DNA of 64,000 bases from Microbacterium ginsengisoli (GTDB lineage: Bacteria; Actinomycetota; Actinomycetes; Actinomycetales; Microbacteriaceae), in contig NZ_JYIY01000079.1 in assembly GCF_000956535.1 (NCBI RefSeq), positions 124,001 through 188,000 on the forward strand, written 5' to 3'. Below are positions 25,812-34,261 of the stretch, piece by piece. Position 1 is the stretch's first letter; the number at the start of each line of letters is the position of its first letter. The notes under the pieces were generated by a model. That model saw nothing but the letters and a program-made list of their open reading frames with translations, was not told the origin of the DNA and searched no databases. A program made the translations under genes and the position numbers.

Positions 25812-26465
25812 TCAGTCGCGCGGGATGCCGAGCGCCGGCAGCACCACGTGGTCGATGACCGAGATGAGGAACTCGCGCGTGACCGGCTTACGCTCCATGA
25901 GCACACGGTGGGCGACCATCGCCGAACTGACGGTCGCGACAAGCTCGAGGTCGCGCCCGTCGGGGATCTCCCCACGGTCCTTCGCGCGCTGATAGAGGAA
26001 GCGGTTCGCGGCCGCGCGCGGCTCGACCAGTGCGTCGTGCGCGGCGTCGGCGAGCTCGGGAGAGCGCGAGAGCATCGAGACGATGCCCGCCATGATCTGC
26101 AGCTTGCGTTCGCCGTCTTCGATCGACGGAGCCTTGATCATGGCGACGAGGTCACCGCGCAGCGTGCCGGTGTCGGGCAGTGAGTCCTGGTCGTACGCGC
26201 CGCGCTTCATGCAGGCGACGGCGTCGATGACGAGCTCGGCCTTCGAGGGCCAGCGGCGATAGAGCGTGGCCTTGCCCGCGCGGGCCCGCGTGGCGACCAT
26301 GTCGACCGTCATGCCGTCGTAGCCGGTCTCGGCGAGCACCTCGAGGGCGGCGTCGAGGATCTCCGGGTCGCGCGTGTGATCGCGCTTGCGGCCGGGCTTC
26401 ACGCCCTCGACATCGGACAGGTCGGGCTCGGCGAGGAGGGGGTCGACGAGATCCAGCGGCGTCAT
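25812..26465 (-). CDS. TetR-family regulator
   Basis: A 217-residue repressor. The helix-turn-helix lies at about residues 35-80 (ILDAALEVLAETGYDGMTV, then ARAGKATLYRRWPSKAELV). The rest is helical ligand-binding domain resembling the TetR_C group seen with DHA2 efflux pumps. ATG 26465 has AAAGGAG upstream. Divergent from an MFS exporter gene with a palindrome in the shared promoter, so it probably represses the exporter and itself. Confidence 0.9.
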   Translation of the reverse strand: MTPLDLVDPLLAEPDLSDVEGVKPGRKRDHTRDPEILDAALEVLAETGYDGMTVDMVATRARAGKATLYRRWPSKAELVIDAVACMKRGAYDQDSLPDTGTLRGDLVAMIKAPSIEDGERKLQIMAGIVSMLSRSPELADAAHDALVEPRAAANRFLYQRAKDRGEIPDGRDLELVATVSSAMVAHRVLMERKPVTREFLISVIDHVVLPALGIPRD

Positions 26466-26503
26466 CGCAGCGGTCTCCTTTCGCGGGGGTGTCCTCACAG
26501 TGT

Positions 26504-26577
26504 ACGTCGAATCGGTACGAAAGAGTTCTAGAACTTTTCATTTCCGGAACGCCGCAGTTCCGTATAGAGTGACCGTC
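26504..26577. promoter_or_regulatory. tetR/MFS divergent promoter with palindromic operators
   Basis: AGTTCTAGAACT (26524-26535) is a perfect 12-bp palindrome, extended by A/T pairs on both sides. CGGAAC/GTTCCG (26545-26550 and 26557-26562) forms a second inverted repeat. MFS side: TATAGAGT at 26563-26570, 7 nt, then ATG at 26578 (leaderless). tetR side: TACACT (26499-26504). Confidence 0.65.
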
Positions 26578-28089
26578 ATGACTTCCCCCACCGCGACCGC
26601 CCCGGCCGCCTCCACTCCCTCGGCTCCCTCGTCGCGCCGCTGGCTGACTCTCGTCATCGTCGGCCTCGCGCAGCTCATGGTGGTGCTCGACTCGACGGTC
26701 GTGAACATCGCCCTCCCCTCCGCCCAGGCCGACCTCGGCTTCTCCGACGGCGACCGCCAGTGGGTCATCACGGCCTACTCGCTCGCCTTCGGTGCACTGC
26801 TGCTGTTCGGCGGTCGCATCTCCGACCTGATCGGCCGCAAGCCGGCGTTCATCATCGGCCTGGTCGGGTTCGCCGCGGCATCCGCTCTCGGTGGCGCAGC
26901 TCCCACCTTCGAGGTGCTGGTCGCCTCGCGCGCCCTGCAGGGCGCGTTCGGCGCACTGCTCGCCCCGACGGCGCTGGCCGTGCTCACCACGACCTTCACG
27001 ATCCCGCGCGAGCGGGCGCGCGCGTTCGGAGTGTTCGGTGCGATCGCCGGCGCCGGGGGCGCCGTGGGCCTGCTCCTCGGCGGGTTCCTCACCGAGAAGC
27101 TCGACTGGCGCTGGAACCTCTACATCAACGTGTTCATCGCCATCGTCGCGATCGTGGGCGTCATCGTCTTCGTCGGCCGCATCGAGCGTCACGGTCCGCG
27201 TCCGAAGCTCGATGTGCCGGGCACCATCCTGGTGTCGGCGGGTCTGTTCGGCATCGTCTACGGCTTCGCCAACGCCGAGACCGACGGCTGGGACTCGCCG
27301 CTCGCGTGGGGCGTGCTCACCGCCGCGGGTGTCTTCCTGATCGCGTTCGTGCTGTGGCAGCGCCGCGCGTCGCACCCCCTCCTGCCCCTGACGATCGTGC
27401 TCGACCGCAACCGCGCAGCCGCCTACCTCTCGATCCTCATCGCGGGTGCGGGCATGTTCGGGATCTTCCTGTTCCTGACCTACTTCCTGCAGGGTTCGCT
27501 GAAGTTCACTCCCATCCAGACCGGCCTCGGCTTCCTGCCGATGGTCGTGATGCTGGTGATCGCCGCGCAGCTGTCGACCAACCTGCTGCTGCCCCGCCTC
27601 GGCGCGAAGGTGATGGTGCCGTTCGGCATGGTCCTGGGAGTGATCGGGATGCTGCTGCTCACCCGCCTCTCGCTCGACAGCACCTATGCGGCCGACGTGC
27701 TGCCGGCGCTGCTCGTTCTCGGGTTCGCGATGGGCTCGATCATGCCCGCCTCGATGCAGACAGCGACGCTGGGCGTCGACCGCCACTTCGCGGGCGTCGC
27801 CTCGGCGATGGTGAACACGAGCCAGCAGGTCGGCGGATCGATCGGTACGGCGCTCCTGAACACGATCGCGGCCACTGCCGTGACGAACTACATCGCCGCG
27901 CAGACGGTGCGCACGCCCACGCTCGGCGAGTCGGCGGCGATCGCGGGCTACCAGGCGGCCTACGTGTCGGGCGCGATCTTCTTCGCGGTCGGCGCGGTGC
28001 TCTCGGTGCTGCTGTTCCGTCGCAAGGGCCGCGGCACGTCGGTCGCGACGGTCGCCGACCCGGACGCGCTGCCGGTCGCCGCGCACTGA
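26578..28089 (+). CDS. MFS transporter, DHA2 (14-TM drug exporter) type
   Basis: A 503-residue membrane protein with about 14 helices. It shows the DHA2 start LMVVLDSTVVNIALPSAQADL, motif A GGRISDLIGRKPAFI, and motif C-like GAIAGAGGAVGLLLGG. The first 20 residues are a Thr/Pro/Ala tail in the cytoplasm. Start ATG 26578 follows TAGAGT by 7 nt. Regulated by the divergent TetR gene. The exported compound is unknown. Confidence 0.9.
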   Translation: MTSPTATAPAASTPSAPSSRRWLTLVIVGLAQLMVVLDSTVVNIALPSAQADLGFSDGDRQWVITAYSLAFGALLLFGGRISDLIGRKPAFIIGLVGFAAASALGGAAPTFEVLVASRALQGAFGALLAPTALAVLTTTFTIPRERARAFGVFGAIAGAGGAVGLLLGGFLTEKLDWRWNLYINVFIAIVAIVGVIVFVGRIERHGPRPKLDVPGTILVSAGLFGIVYGFANAETDGWDSPLAWGVLTAAGVFLIAFVLWQRRASHPLLPLTIVLDRNRAAAYLSILIAGAGMFGIFLFLTYFLQGSLKFTPIQTGLGFLPMVVMLVIAAQLSTNLLLPRLGAKVMVPFGMVLGVIGMLLLTRLSLDSTYAADVLPALLVLGFAMGSIMPASMQTATLGVDRHFAGVASAMVNTSQQVGGSIGTALLNTIAATAVTNYIAAQTVRTPTLGESAAIAGYQAAYVSGAIFFAVGAVLSVLLFRRKGRGTSVATVADPDALPVAAH

Positions 28090-28100
28090 TCTCGAACACC

Positions 28101-28148
28101 GATGCCCCATCGGTCGCTGCGGCTCCGCCGCGCGACCGATGGGGCATC
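28101..28148 (+). terminator. Terminator of the MFS gene
   Basis: A 17-bp perfect stem, GATGCCCCATCGGTCGC (28101-28117) with its complement (28132-28148), 14-nt loop. Confidence 0.7.
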
Positions 28149-28220
28149 GTCGTGGGTTCGGCGTGAGTAGTGTGGGCCGCGCGGCCCGCACCTCGAGCCG
28201 ACCCGCGAAGGAGGCATCCG

Positions 28221-28604
28221 ATGGACATGAAGCTCGAACTCGTCCCGATCCCGGTCTCCGACGTCGCTCGCAGCATCGCCTTCTACCGGGATGTCATCGG
28301 CTTCCACCTCGACCACGATGTGAGCCCGCGGGAGGGCATGCGCATCGTGCAGCTCACCCCGCCGGGTTCGGCGTGCTCCATCGCGTTCGGCACCGGCTTC
28401 GGGCTCCCCACGCCCGATGAGTCGGTGATCACGGGCCTTCACCTCGTCGTCGACGACGTCGCTGCGGCCCGCGACGAACTTGTCGCGCGAGGGGCGACCG
28501 TGAGCGGCATCGACGACATGGGCGGGGTGCTGTACGCGCACTTCCGCGATCCCGACGGCAACTCCTGGTCGCTGCAGGAGATCCGCGTCAGCGCCCGCCC
28601 CTAG
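28221..28604 (+). CDS. VOC-family (glyoxalase/bleomycin-resistance fold) protein
   Basis: A 127-residue protein with the paired beta-alpha-beta-beta-beta modules of the vicinal-oxygen-chelate superfamily: VPVSDVARSIAFYRDVIGF at the start, then GLHLVVDDV and FRDPDGNSWSLQEI at the end. ATG 28221 has GAAGGAGG upstream; a second ATG two codons later is possible. The stop TAG shares a CTAG (28601-28604) with the stop of the convergent marR gene. Function unknown. Confidence 0.85.
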   Translation: MDMKLELVPIPVSDVARSIAFYRDVIGFHLDHDVSPREGMRIVQLTPPGSACSIAFGTGFGLPTPDESVITGLHLVVDDVAAARDELVARGATVSGIDDMGGVLYAHFRDPDGNSWSLQEIRVSARP

Positions 28605-29044
28605 GAGCGAAGCGCGCGCACCATGCTCTGCAGGGCGCCGAAGGCCGCGACCTGTTCGGGGTCGGTCATGCCCACCAGCATCCGCTTCTCGACGCCTCTC
28701 ACCGCGATGGATGCCGCAGCCAGCCGCTCGCGGCCGAGCTCGGTCAGTTGCGCCGGCAGCGCCTTGCCCACTGCGGCCTCAGCCGGCCGCACCACCGACC
28801 CGTCGCGTTCGAGAGCCTGCAGCAGCACGTTCATCGACTGACGCGTGATGAACGCGCCGCGGGCGAGCTCCGAGTTCGAGAGTCCGGGCCGCTGCGCGAG
28901 CAGTTCAAGGCAGGAGTAGTGGGTGACGGTCATGTCGTGCGGGCGAAGTGCGTCCTCCATGGCGGCGCGCAGCGCGCTGGCCGCCTGTTTGAGCAGGTAT
29001 CCCAGCGATGTGTCGAGGTCGATCGCCTCACCAGCTTGACTCAT
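28601..29044 (-). CDS. MarR-family regulator
   Basis: A 147-residue winged-helix repressor: helices around LGYLLKQAASALRAAMEDAL, recognition region LSNSELARGAFITRQSMNVL and wing VVRPAEAAVGKALPAQLT. ATG 29044 lies inside the first of two TGTCAG-N4-CTGACA palindromes and follows CAGAAT by 6 nt, so it is probably leaderless and autorepressed. It is divergent from a second VOC gene, the likely target. Confidence 0.9.
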   Translation of the reverse strand: MSQAGEAIDLDTSLGYLLKQAASALRAAMEDALRPHDMTVTHYSCLELLAQRPGLSNSELARGAFITRQSMNVLLQALERDGSVVRPAEAAVGKALPAQLTELGRERLAAASIAVRGVEKRMLVGMTDPEQVAAFGALQSMVRALRS

Positions 29045-29087
29045 GTCAGTATTCTGACATACTCTCGGGCATGTCAGAAATCTGACA
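29044..29087. promoter_or_regulatory. Two identical MarR operators TGTCAG-N4-CTGACA
   Basis: Perfect 6+6 palindromes at 29044-29059 (spacer TATT) and 29072-29087 (spacer AAAT), 28 bp centre to centre, between divergent marR and VOC genes. The first covers the marR start codon. Confidence 0.85.
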
Positions 29088-29106
29088 CCAGATCGAAGGA
29101 GCACCC

Positions 29107-29475
29107 ATGCCCGTCACCGGCCCCGATTTCGTCTCGCTGCAGGTGCGCGACCTCGACGCATCGCAGGCGTTCTACGAAGACTTCCTCGGCCTCGAACGCT
29201 CCCCCGCAGGTCCGCCGCACGCCGTCGTCTTCACGACGACCCCCATCGCCTTCGCCCTGCGCGACCTGGTCGCCGGCACCGATCTCGACAGCGTCGTGCA
29301 GCCGGGTCTCGGCGTCGCCCTCTGGTTGCACGCGATTGGCGTGCAGGAGATCCATGACGCCCTGGCAGCCGCCGGCCACCCCATCGTCACCGCACCGTTC
29401 GACGGACCCTTCGGCCGCACGTTCACGTTCGCCGACCCCGACGGGTACCACGTCACGCTGCACGACCGCGGCTGA
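29107..29475 (+). CDS. VOC-family protein, probable MarR target
   Basis: A 122-residue vicinal-oxygen-chelate protein: FVSLQVRDLDASQAFYEDFLGL at the N-terminus and TFADPDGYHVTLHDRG at the C-terminus, with central Trp-Leu-His. ATG has GAAGGAGC upstream. The two MarR palindromes lie within 65 bp of its start. Members bind or detoxify small molecules; the substrate cannot be read. Confidence 0.85.
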   Translation: MPVTGPDFVSLQVRDLDASQAFYEDFLGLERSPAGPPHAVVFTTTPIAFALRDLVAGTDLDSVVQPGLGVALWLHAIGVQEIHDALAAAGHPIVTAPFDGPFGRTFTFADPDGYHVTLHDRG

Positions 29476-29492
29476 GCCTCGCCGCACACAGC

Positions 29493-29536
29493 AAGAAGCC
29501 CGGATGCTCCGCGAGATGCGGACTTCCGGGCTTCTT
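29493..29536. terminator. Bidirectional terminator between VOC gene and tRNA-Gln
   Basis: AAGAAGCCCGGA (29493-29504) pairs with TCCGGGCTTCTT (29525-29536); an inner TCCGC/GCGGA stem closes the loop. The A/T-rich ends give T tracts on both strands. Confidence 0.75.
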
Positions 29537-29543
29537 CGTCTTG

Positions 29544-29615
29544 CTGGGGTACCTGGACTCGAACCAAGAACAACTGAACCAGAATCAGCCGTGTTGCCAA
29601 TTACACCATACCCCA
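29544..29615 (-). tRNA. tRNA-Gln (CUG)
   Basis: A 72-nt tRNA: acceptor TGGGGTA/TACCCCA with discriminator G, D arm GTGT/ACAC, anticodon stem GCTGA/TCAGT with loop TTCTGGT giving anticodon CUG, T arm CTTGG TTCGAGT CCAGG. CCA is not encoded, unlike the tRNA-Glu in this window. It lies 85 nt downstream of gltX on the same strand. Confidence 0.96.
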
Positions 29616-29700
29616 AGGGGGTGAACGACCTCAGTCGCACCGAGGGTCGAGTCTACCCGACGCCCTCCCCGCGCGCCAATTCCCGGCACGCCGGTGGCGG

Positions 29701-31215
29701 TCAGCCGATCCGCTGCACGAGCGCGTCGAGGCGCGCGATGGTGGCCTGCTTGCCGAGCAGCTCCATCGACTCGAACAGCGGCGGCGACACCCGGCGACCG
29801 CTCAGCGCGACGCGCAGCGGGCCGTAGGCGACCCGCGGCTTGAGGCCGAGGCCGTCGACGAGCGCGGTCTGCAGGGCGTCCTGCACGGATGCCGCGTCGA
29901 ACCCCTGCTCGGCGACCTCCTCGAGTGCACCGACCGACGCAACCAGCACCTCGCCGGCGTTCGCCGGAAGCCCCGCGAGGGCGTCGTCTTCGTAGGTGAC
30001 GGTGCCGGTGAACAGGAAGCCGAGGAGGCCCGGCACGTCGCCGAGCACCTGCACGCGCTCCTGTACGAGGGGTGCCGCGGCGGCGATCAGCGCGGTCTCC
30101 GCGGGGGTCGGGGCATCCGAGATGACACCGGCGTGCTGCAGGTACGGCACGATGCGGGCGGCGAAGTCGTCGGGGGCGAGCAGGCGGATGTGGTCGCCGT
30201 TGATCGACTCGGCCTTCTTCTGGTCGAAGCGGGCCGGATTCGGGTTCACATCGGCGATGTCGAACGCGGCGGTGAACTCCTCGAGCGAGAACACGTCGCG
30301 GTCGGCGGCGATCGACCAGCCGAGGAGCGCCAGATAGTTCAGCAGGCCCTCGTGTATGAAGCCGCGCTCGCGCTGCAGGAACAGATCCGCCTGCGGGTCG
30401 CGCTTGGAGAGCTTCTTGGTGCCCGTCTCCCCCAGCACCAGCGGCATGTGGCCGAAGCGGGGCACGAAGTTGGTGACGCCCGCCTGGATGAGCGCGTCGT
30501 ACAGCGCGAGCTGGCGCGCGGTCGACGGCATGATGTCCTCGCCGCGGATGACGTGGGTGATGCCCATGAGCGCGTCGTCGACCGGGTTCGTGAACGGGTA
30601 GAGGAACTTGCCGCCCGCGCGCACGATGACGAAGTCGGGGAAGGATCCGGCCGGGAACGTCACCTCGCCGCGGATCAGGTCGACGTAGGTCAGGTCGGTG
30701 TCGGGCACCCGCAGCCGGAACGCCGGCTCGCGCCCTTCCGCGCGGAACGCCTCGCGCTGCGCGTCGGTGAGGTCACGGTCGTGGTTGTCGTAACCGAGCT
30801 GCTTCGCGCGGCCGGCCGCCTCGTTGCGCGCGTCGATCTCCTCGGGAGTCGAGTAGCTCTCGTACACGAGCCCGGTGGCGACGAGCTTCGTCAGCACGTC
30901 CTCGTAGATCGCGGTGCGCTCAGACTGCCGATACGGCGCGTGCGGGCCGCCGACCTCGACACCCTCGTCCCAGTCGATCTTGAGCCAGGTGAGCGCGTCG
31001 ACGAGCTGACGGTAGCTCTCCTCGCTGTCGCGCGCGGCATCCGTGTCCTCGACGCGGAAGATGAGCTTGCCGCCCGTGTGACGCGCATAGCCCCAGTTGT
31101 AGAGGGCCGTGCGCACCATGCCGACGTGCGGAAGGCCGGTCGGCGAGGGGCAGAACCGCACCCGAACGTCGGGTCCGGCGGCGGTCGTGGTGGCGGGGTG
31201 CGGTGCGGAAGACAT
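29701..31215 (-). CDS. gltX: Glutamyl-tRNA synthetase
   Basis: Charges tRNA-Glu with glutamate. The 504-residue class I synthetase has the HIGH-equivalent [15 protein letters not shown], the KMSKS-equivalent KKLSKRDP, and [11 protein letters not shown]. Actinobacteria generally lack GlnRS, so this enzyme probably also misacylates the adjacent tRNA-Gln for repair by GatCAB (established for the group, inferred here). ATG 31215 is 8 nt after TAGACT; the frame is open further upstream but that part overlaps the LysR gene. Confidence 0.96.
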   Translation of the reverse strand: MSSAPHPATTTAAGPDVRVRFCPSPTGLPHVGMVRTALYNWGYARHTGGKLIFRVEDTDAARDSEESYRQLVDALTWLKIDWDEGVEVGGPHAPYRQSERTAIYEDVLTKLVATGLVYESYSTPEEIDARNEAAGRAKQLGYDNHDRDLTDAQREAFRAEGREPAFRLRVPDTDLTYVDLIRGEVTFPAGSFPDFVIVRAGGKFLYPFTNPVDDALMGITHVIRGEDIMPSTARQLALYDALIQAGVTNFVPRFGHMPLVLGETGTKKLSKRDPQADLFLQRERGFIHEGLLNYLALLGWSIAADRDVFSLEEFTAAFDIADVNPNPARFDQKKAESINGDHIRLLAPDDFAARIVPYLQHAGVISDAPTPAETALIAAAAPLVQERVQVLGDVPGLLGFLFTGTVTYEDDALAGLPANAGEVLVASVGALEEVAEQGFDAASVQDALQTALVDGLGLKPRVAYGPLRVALSGRRVSPPLFESMELLGKQATIARLDALVQRIG

Positions 31216-31226
31216 CGCCGTCCAGT

Positions 31227-32189
31227 CTAGTTCGCCGGGCCGTCGCCGCCCGAGGCCACTGCCGCCGTCACCTCGGCGATCGCGGCGAGCACGGCGGCGA
31301 CCGCCGGCACCCGCTCCGCCCCGTGCGCGGTGACGGTGTGCAGCGTGCGCTGCTCGGTTGCGGGCAACGGCACGGTCACGATGCCCGGCAGCGCCGGGAA
31401 GGATGCCACGGCCAGCCGCGGCAGCGTCGCCACCCCGATCCCCTGCGCGACGAGACTCTCCACGGCCACGAAGTTGTCGGTCTCGAACGTGATACGCGGC
31501 ACGAACCCCGCACGGTCGCAGAGCTCGAGCAGGTGTCCGCGGCACTGCGGGCAGCCGGCGATCCAGTCCTCGGACGCGAGGGACGCGACATCGACCGTCG
31601 TGTGCGCGGCAGCGGGGTGGGTCGCGGGCAGCACCGCGATCATCGGCTCGACCGCGATCTCCCGCACCGACAGCCCCTGGGCGCTCGCCCGATGCGGATC
31701 ATCGCGGTCACCCGGGTAGCTGAACGTGAGCGCGATGTCGGCACGGTCGTCGCGCACGGCCTCGACCGCCGCGGGCGGCTCGGCCTCGACGTAGGTGACC
31801 GTCACGCCCGCGACCGTCTCGGCGAGCCGGGCGAGCAGCCGCGGCACGACCGTCGGCGACGCCGACGGGAAACCGACCAGGCGCACGCGTCCCGACTTCA
31901 GCCCCCGCAGCTCCGCCAGCTCCCCCGCCGCCGCCTCGAGCGCTGTCGTCACGGTCGGCGCGTGCCGGGCGAGCACGCGCCCCGCCTCCGACAGTCGCAC
32001 ACGCCGCCCCACCCGCTCGACCAGCGGCACGCCCAGCCGGGATTCGAGCGCCTTGAGGTGCTGGCTGACCGCGGGCTGGCTGTAGCCCAGCGCGGCGGCG
32101 GCCGCGGTGATCGATCCGGTGTCGGCGATCGCCTTCACGAGGCGCAGCGAGTGCGCGTCGAAGCCGGGATCGGGGGTGGGAAGCGACAT
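31227..32189 (-). CDS. LysR-family regulator
   Basis: A 320-residue LTTR. The helix-turn-helix is [20 protein letters not shown] followed by [13 protein letters not shown] (about residues 15-50); the effector domain shows the [10 protein letters not shown] hinge region. A CPQCRGH motif (two Cys) in the effector domain is unusual and could sense redox. ATG 32189 follows TATGAT by 6 nt, a leaderless arrangement, which favours it over two upstream in-frame starts. Divergent from a class-V aminotransferase gene, its likely target. Confidence 0.88.
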   Translation of the reverse strand: MSLPTPDPGFDAHSLRLVKAIADTGSITAAAAALGYSQPAVSQHLKALESRLGVPLVERVGRRVRLSEAGRVLARHAPTVTTALEAAAGELAELRGLKSGRVRLVGFPSASPTVVPRLLARLAETVAGVTVTYVEAEPPAAVEAVRDDRADIALTFSYPGDRDDPHRASAQGLSVREIAVEPMIAVLPATHPAAAHTTVDVASLASEDWIAGCPQCRGHLLELCDRAGFVPRITFETDNFVAVESLVAQGIGVATLPRLAVASFPALPGIVTVPLPATEQRTLHTVTAHGAERVPAVAAVLAAIAEVTAAVASGGDGPAN

Positions 32190-32270
32190 CCTCGAATCAT
32201 AAACGAATCGCATGTTTTCGATCCACAACCTGTCCTAGACGAATGGATGCCTCCCCGTCACGCTGGAGAC

Positions 32271-33338
32271 ATGGCACCTGCGACGCTCTCCCCCGCGCCG
32301 ACGATCGCCGACGCGCGCGCGGAGTTCGCGGGCGGTCGCGGCTACCTCGCTGCGTGCACCACCGGGCTGCCGCCCTGGGCGTCGCGCGATGCGCTGCGCG
32401 CCGACCTCGACGCCGCGTATTCCGGACAGCCCGACCTCGCCCGCTACGAGCTCGCGGTCACCGAGACCCGACGCCACGCCGCGACGCTGCTCGGCGTCGG
32501 CGCCGACCGCATCGCCCTCGGGTCGCAGACGTCGGTGCTCGCGGCGCTCATCGCCGCCGCGGTGCCCGACGGCGCCGAGGTGCTGTGCGTCGAGGGTGAC
32601 TTCTCATCCATCGTGATGCCGTTCGTGCACGCCGGGCGCGGCATCCGCGTGCGCTCGGTCCCGCTCGCGCGCCTCGCCGACGAGGTGCGCGGTGACACCG
32701 CTCTCGTCGCGTTCTCGCTCGTGCAGTCGGCCACGGGAGAGATCGCGGATGCCGCCGCGATCACCGCCGCGGCCCGCCGCCACGGCGCGCGCACGCTCTG
32801 CGATGCGACACAGGCGCTCGGCTGGCTGCCCGTCGACGGCGGCGCGTTCGACGCCGTGATCTGCCATACCTACAAGTGGCTGTGCGCACCGCGCGGTGTC
32901 GCGGTGCTCGCCGTCTCCGCCGGGTTCCAGCCGCACATCCCCGCCCGCCAGGCGGGATGGTGCGCCGGCGAGGACCCGTGGACCTCGTGCTACGGCAGCC
33001 AGGTGGCCCTCGCCGCCGACGCGTCGCGCTTCGACGTCTCCCCCGCCTGGCAGGCGTTCATCGGCGCCGCGCCGGCGCTCGCCCTGTTCGCCGGAGTCGA
33101 CCCGGCGGCTCTCCACGCGCACACCCGCACGCTCGCCGACGCGTTCCGCGCCCGCCTCGAGCTTCCCGCGACCGGCAGCGCGATCGTCACGTGGGCCGAC
33201 CCGACCGGGTGCGACCTCGCACGCCTGAATGCAGCCGGCATCACGGCCTCGGGACGCGCCGGTCGCGCCCGGGTCGCGTTCCACGTGTTCAACGACGCCG
33301 ACGACGTCGAGCTCGCCGCGCGCGCGCTCGGTCGCTGA
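32271..33338 (+). CDS. Class-V aminotransferase (cysteine-desulfurase/kynureninase-like fold)
   Basis: A 355-residue fold-type I PLP enzyme. The PLP Lys is in ICHTYKWLCAPRG, preceded by DATQALGWLPVDG with the PLP-binding Asp and Gln. ATLLGVGADRIALGS marks the usual cofactor-phosphate region. The C-terminal domain is short. ATG has GGAGAC upstream. Because the divergent LysR gene is adjacent, expression is probably LysR-controlled. Whether it is a desulfurase, lyase or aminotransferase is open; no typical desulfurase Cys loop is obvious. Confidence 0.82.
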   Translation: MAPATLSPAPTIADARAEFAGGRGYLAACTTGLPPWASRDALRADLDAAYSGQPDLARYELAVTETRRHAATLLGVGADRIALGSQTSVLAALIAAAVPDGAEVLCVEGDFSSIVMPFVHAGRGIRVRSVPLARLADEVRGDTALVAFSLVQSATGEIADAAAITAAARRHGARTLCDATQALGWLPVDGGAFDAVICHTYKWLCAPRGVAVLAVSAGFQPHIPARQAGWCAGEDPWTSCYGSQVALAADASRFDVSPAWQAFIGAAPALALFAGVDPAALHAHTRTLADAFRARLELPATGSAIVTWADPTGCDLARLNAAGITASGRAGRARVAFHVFNDADDVELAARALGR

Positions 33339-33375
33339 CCTGCTCGCCGAGCTCCGGCGGCGACGCACGTCGGGC

Positions 33376-33403
33376 GGCGCGTCGAGCCGTCGAACGACGC
33401 GCC
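33376..33403. terminator. Hairpin between aminotransferase and FAH genes
   Basis: GGCGCGTC (33376-33383) pairs with GACGCGCC (33396-33403), 12-nt loop, between convergent genes. Confidence 0.45.
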
Positions 33404-33413
33404 CTCGCCGACC

Positions 33414-34178
33414 TCAGGCGTTGCGTGCGGTGTTGCGCAGCACGCCGAGACCGGTGATCTCGACCTCGACGGTGTCGCCCGCGTTGAACGGACCGACGCC
33501 CGCCGGCGTGCCGGTGAGGATCACATCGCCCGGCAGCAGCGTGAACGCCGCCGACGCGTACGCGATGATGTCCGGCACCGAGTGGATCATGTCGGTCAGC
33601 GGGGCATCCTGCGCCACCTCGCCGTTGAGCCGGGTCTGCACCCGCGCCGAGGCGATGTCGAACTCGGTCTCGATCGCCGGACCGAGCGGGCAGAACGTGT
33701 CGAAGCCCTTCCCGCGCGTCCACTGGCCGTCGGAGTACTGGATGTCCCGCGCGGTGACGTCGTTGCCGACCGTGTACCCGAACACGTAGTCGAGCGCCCG
33801 CTCGGCGGGGACGTTCTTCGCGATGCGGCCGATCACGACGGCCAGCTCGCCCTCGAAGTCAGTGCGCTCGGACTGCGGCGGACGAACGATCGAATCCCCC
33901 GGGCCGATGACCGCGGTGTTGGGCTTCAGGAACAGCAAGGGCGCCGCCGGCGCCTCACCGCCCATCTCCGCCGCGTGGTCGTGATAGTTCTTCCCCACGC
34001 ACACGACCTTCGACCGCGGGATCACCGGAGCCAGCAGCGCCGCGTCGGCGAGCGGCACACGCTCCCCCGTCGTCTCGAACCCGGCGAACAGCGGGTCGGC
34101 GGCGAGCACGACGAGCTCGCCCTCGTCGACGATGCCGTAGCGGATGGCGTCCTGGTGGCTGAAACGGGCGATCTTCAC
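33414..34178 (-). CDS. Fumarylacetoacetate hydrolase (FAH)-family protein
   Basis: A 254-residue FAH-domain protein. Motifs: VVCVGKNYHDHAAEMG, FLKPNTAVIGPGD, the metal-binding DFEGELAVVIGR (Glu ligands), NDVTARDIQ and LTGTPAGVGPF. Relatives are annotated 2-hydroxyhepta-2,4-diene-1,7-dioate isomerase or acylpyruvase; the true substrate is not readable. The gene next to gltX in mycobacteria is of the same family. GTG 34178 is 6 nt after TAGGCT (34185-34190): leaderless. Confidence 0.88.
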   Translation of the reverse strand: MKIARFSHQDAIRYGIVDEGELVVLAADPLFAGFETTGERVPLADAALLAPVIPRSKVVCVGKNYHDHAAEMGGEAPAAPLLFLKPNTAVIGPGDSIVRPPQSERTDFEGELAVVIGRIAKNVPAERALDYVFGYTVGNDVTARDIQYSDGQWTRGKGFDTFCPLGPAIETEFDIASARVQTRLNGEVAQDAPLTDMIHSVPDIIAYASAAFTLLPGDVILTGTPAGVGPFNAGDTVEVEITGLGVLRNTARNA

Positions 34179-34206
34179 CCCGTCAGCCTAGTCAGCGCAC
34201 GAACGC

Positions 34207-34245
34207 CGACGGCGGGCGCGCGGTGGATGCCGCGGCCCGCCGTCG
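34207..34245 (-). terminator. Terminator of ilvE
   Basis: CGACGGCGGGC (34207-34217) pairs with GCCCGCCGTCG (34235-34245), 17 nt after the ilvE stop. Confidence 0.6.
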
Positions 34246-34261
34246 TGACGGTGAGAGATGC

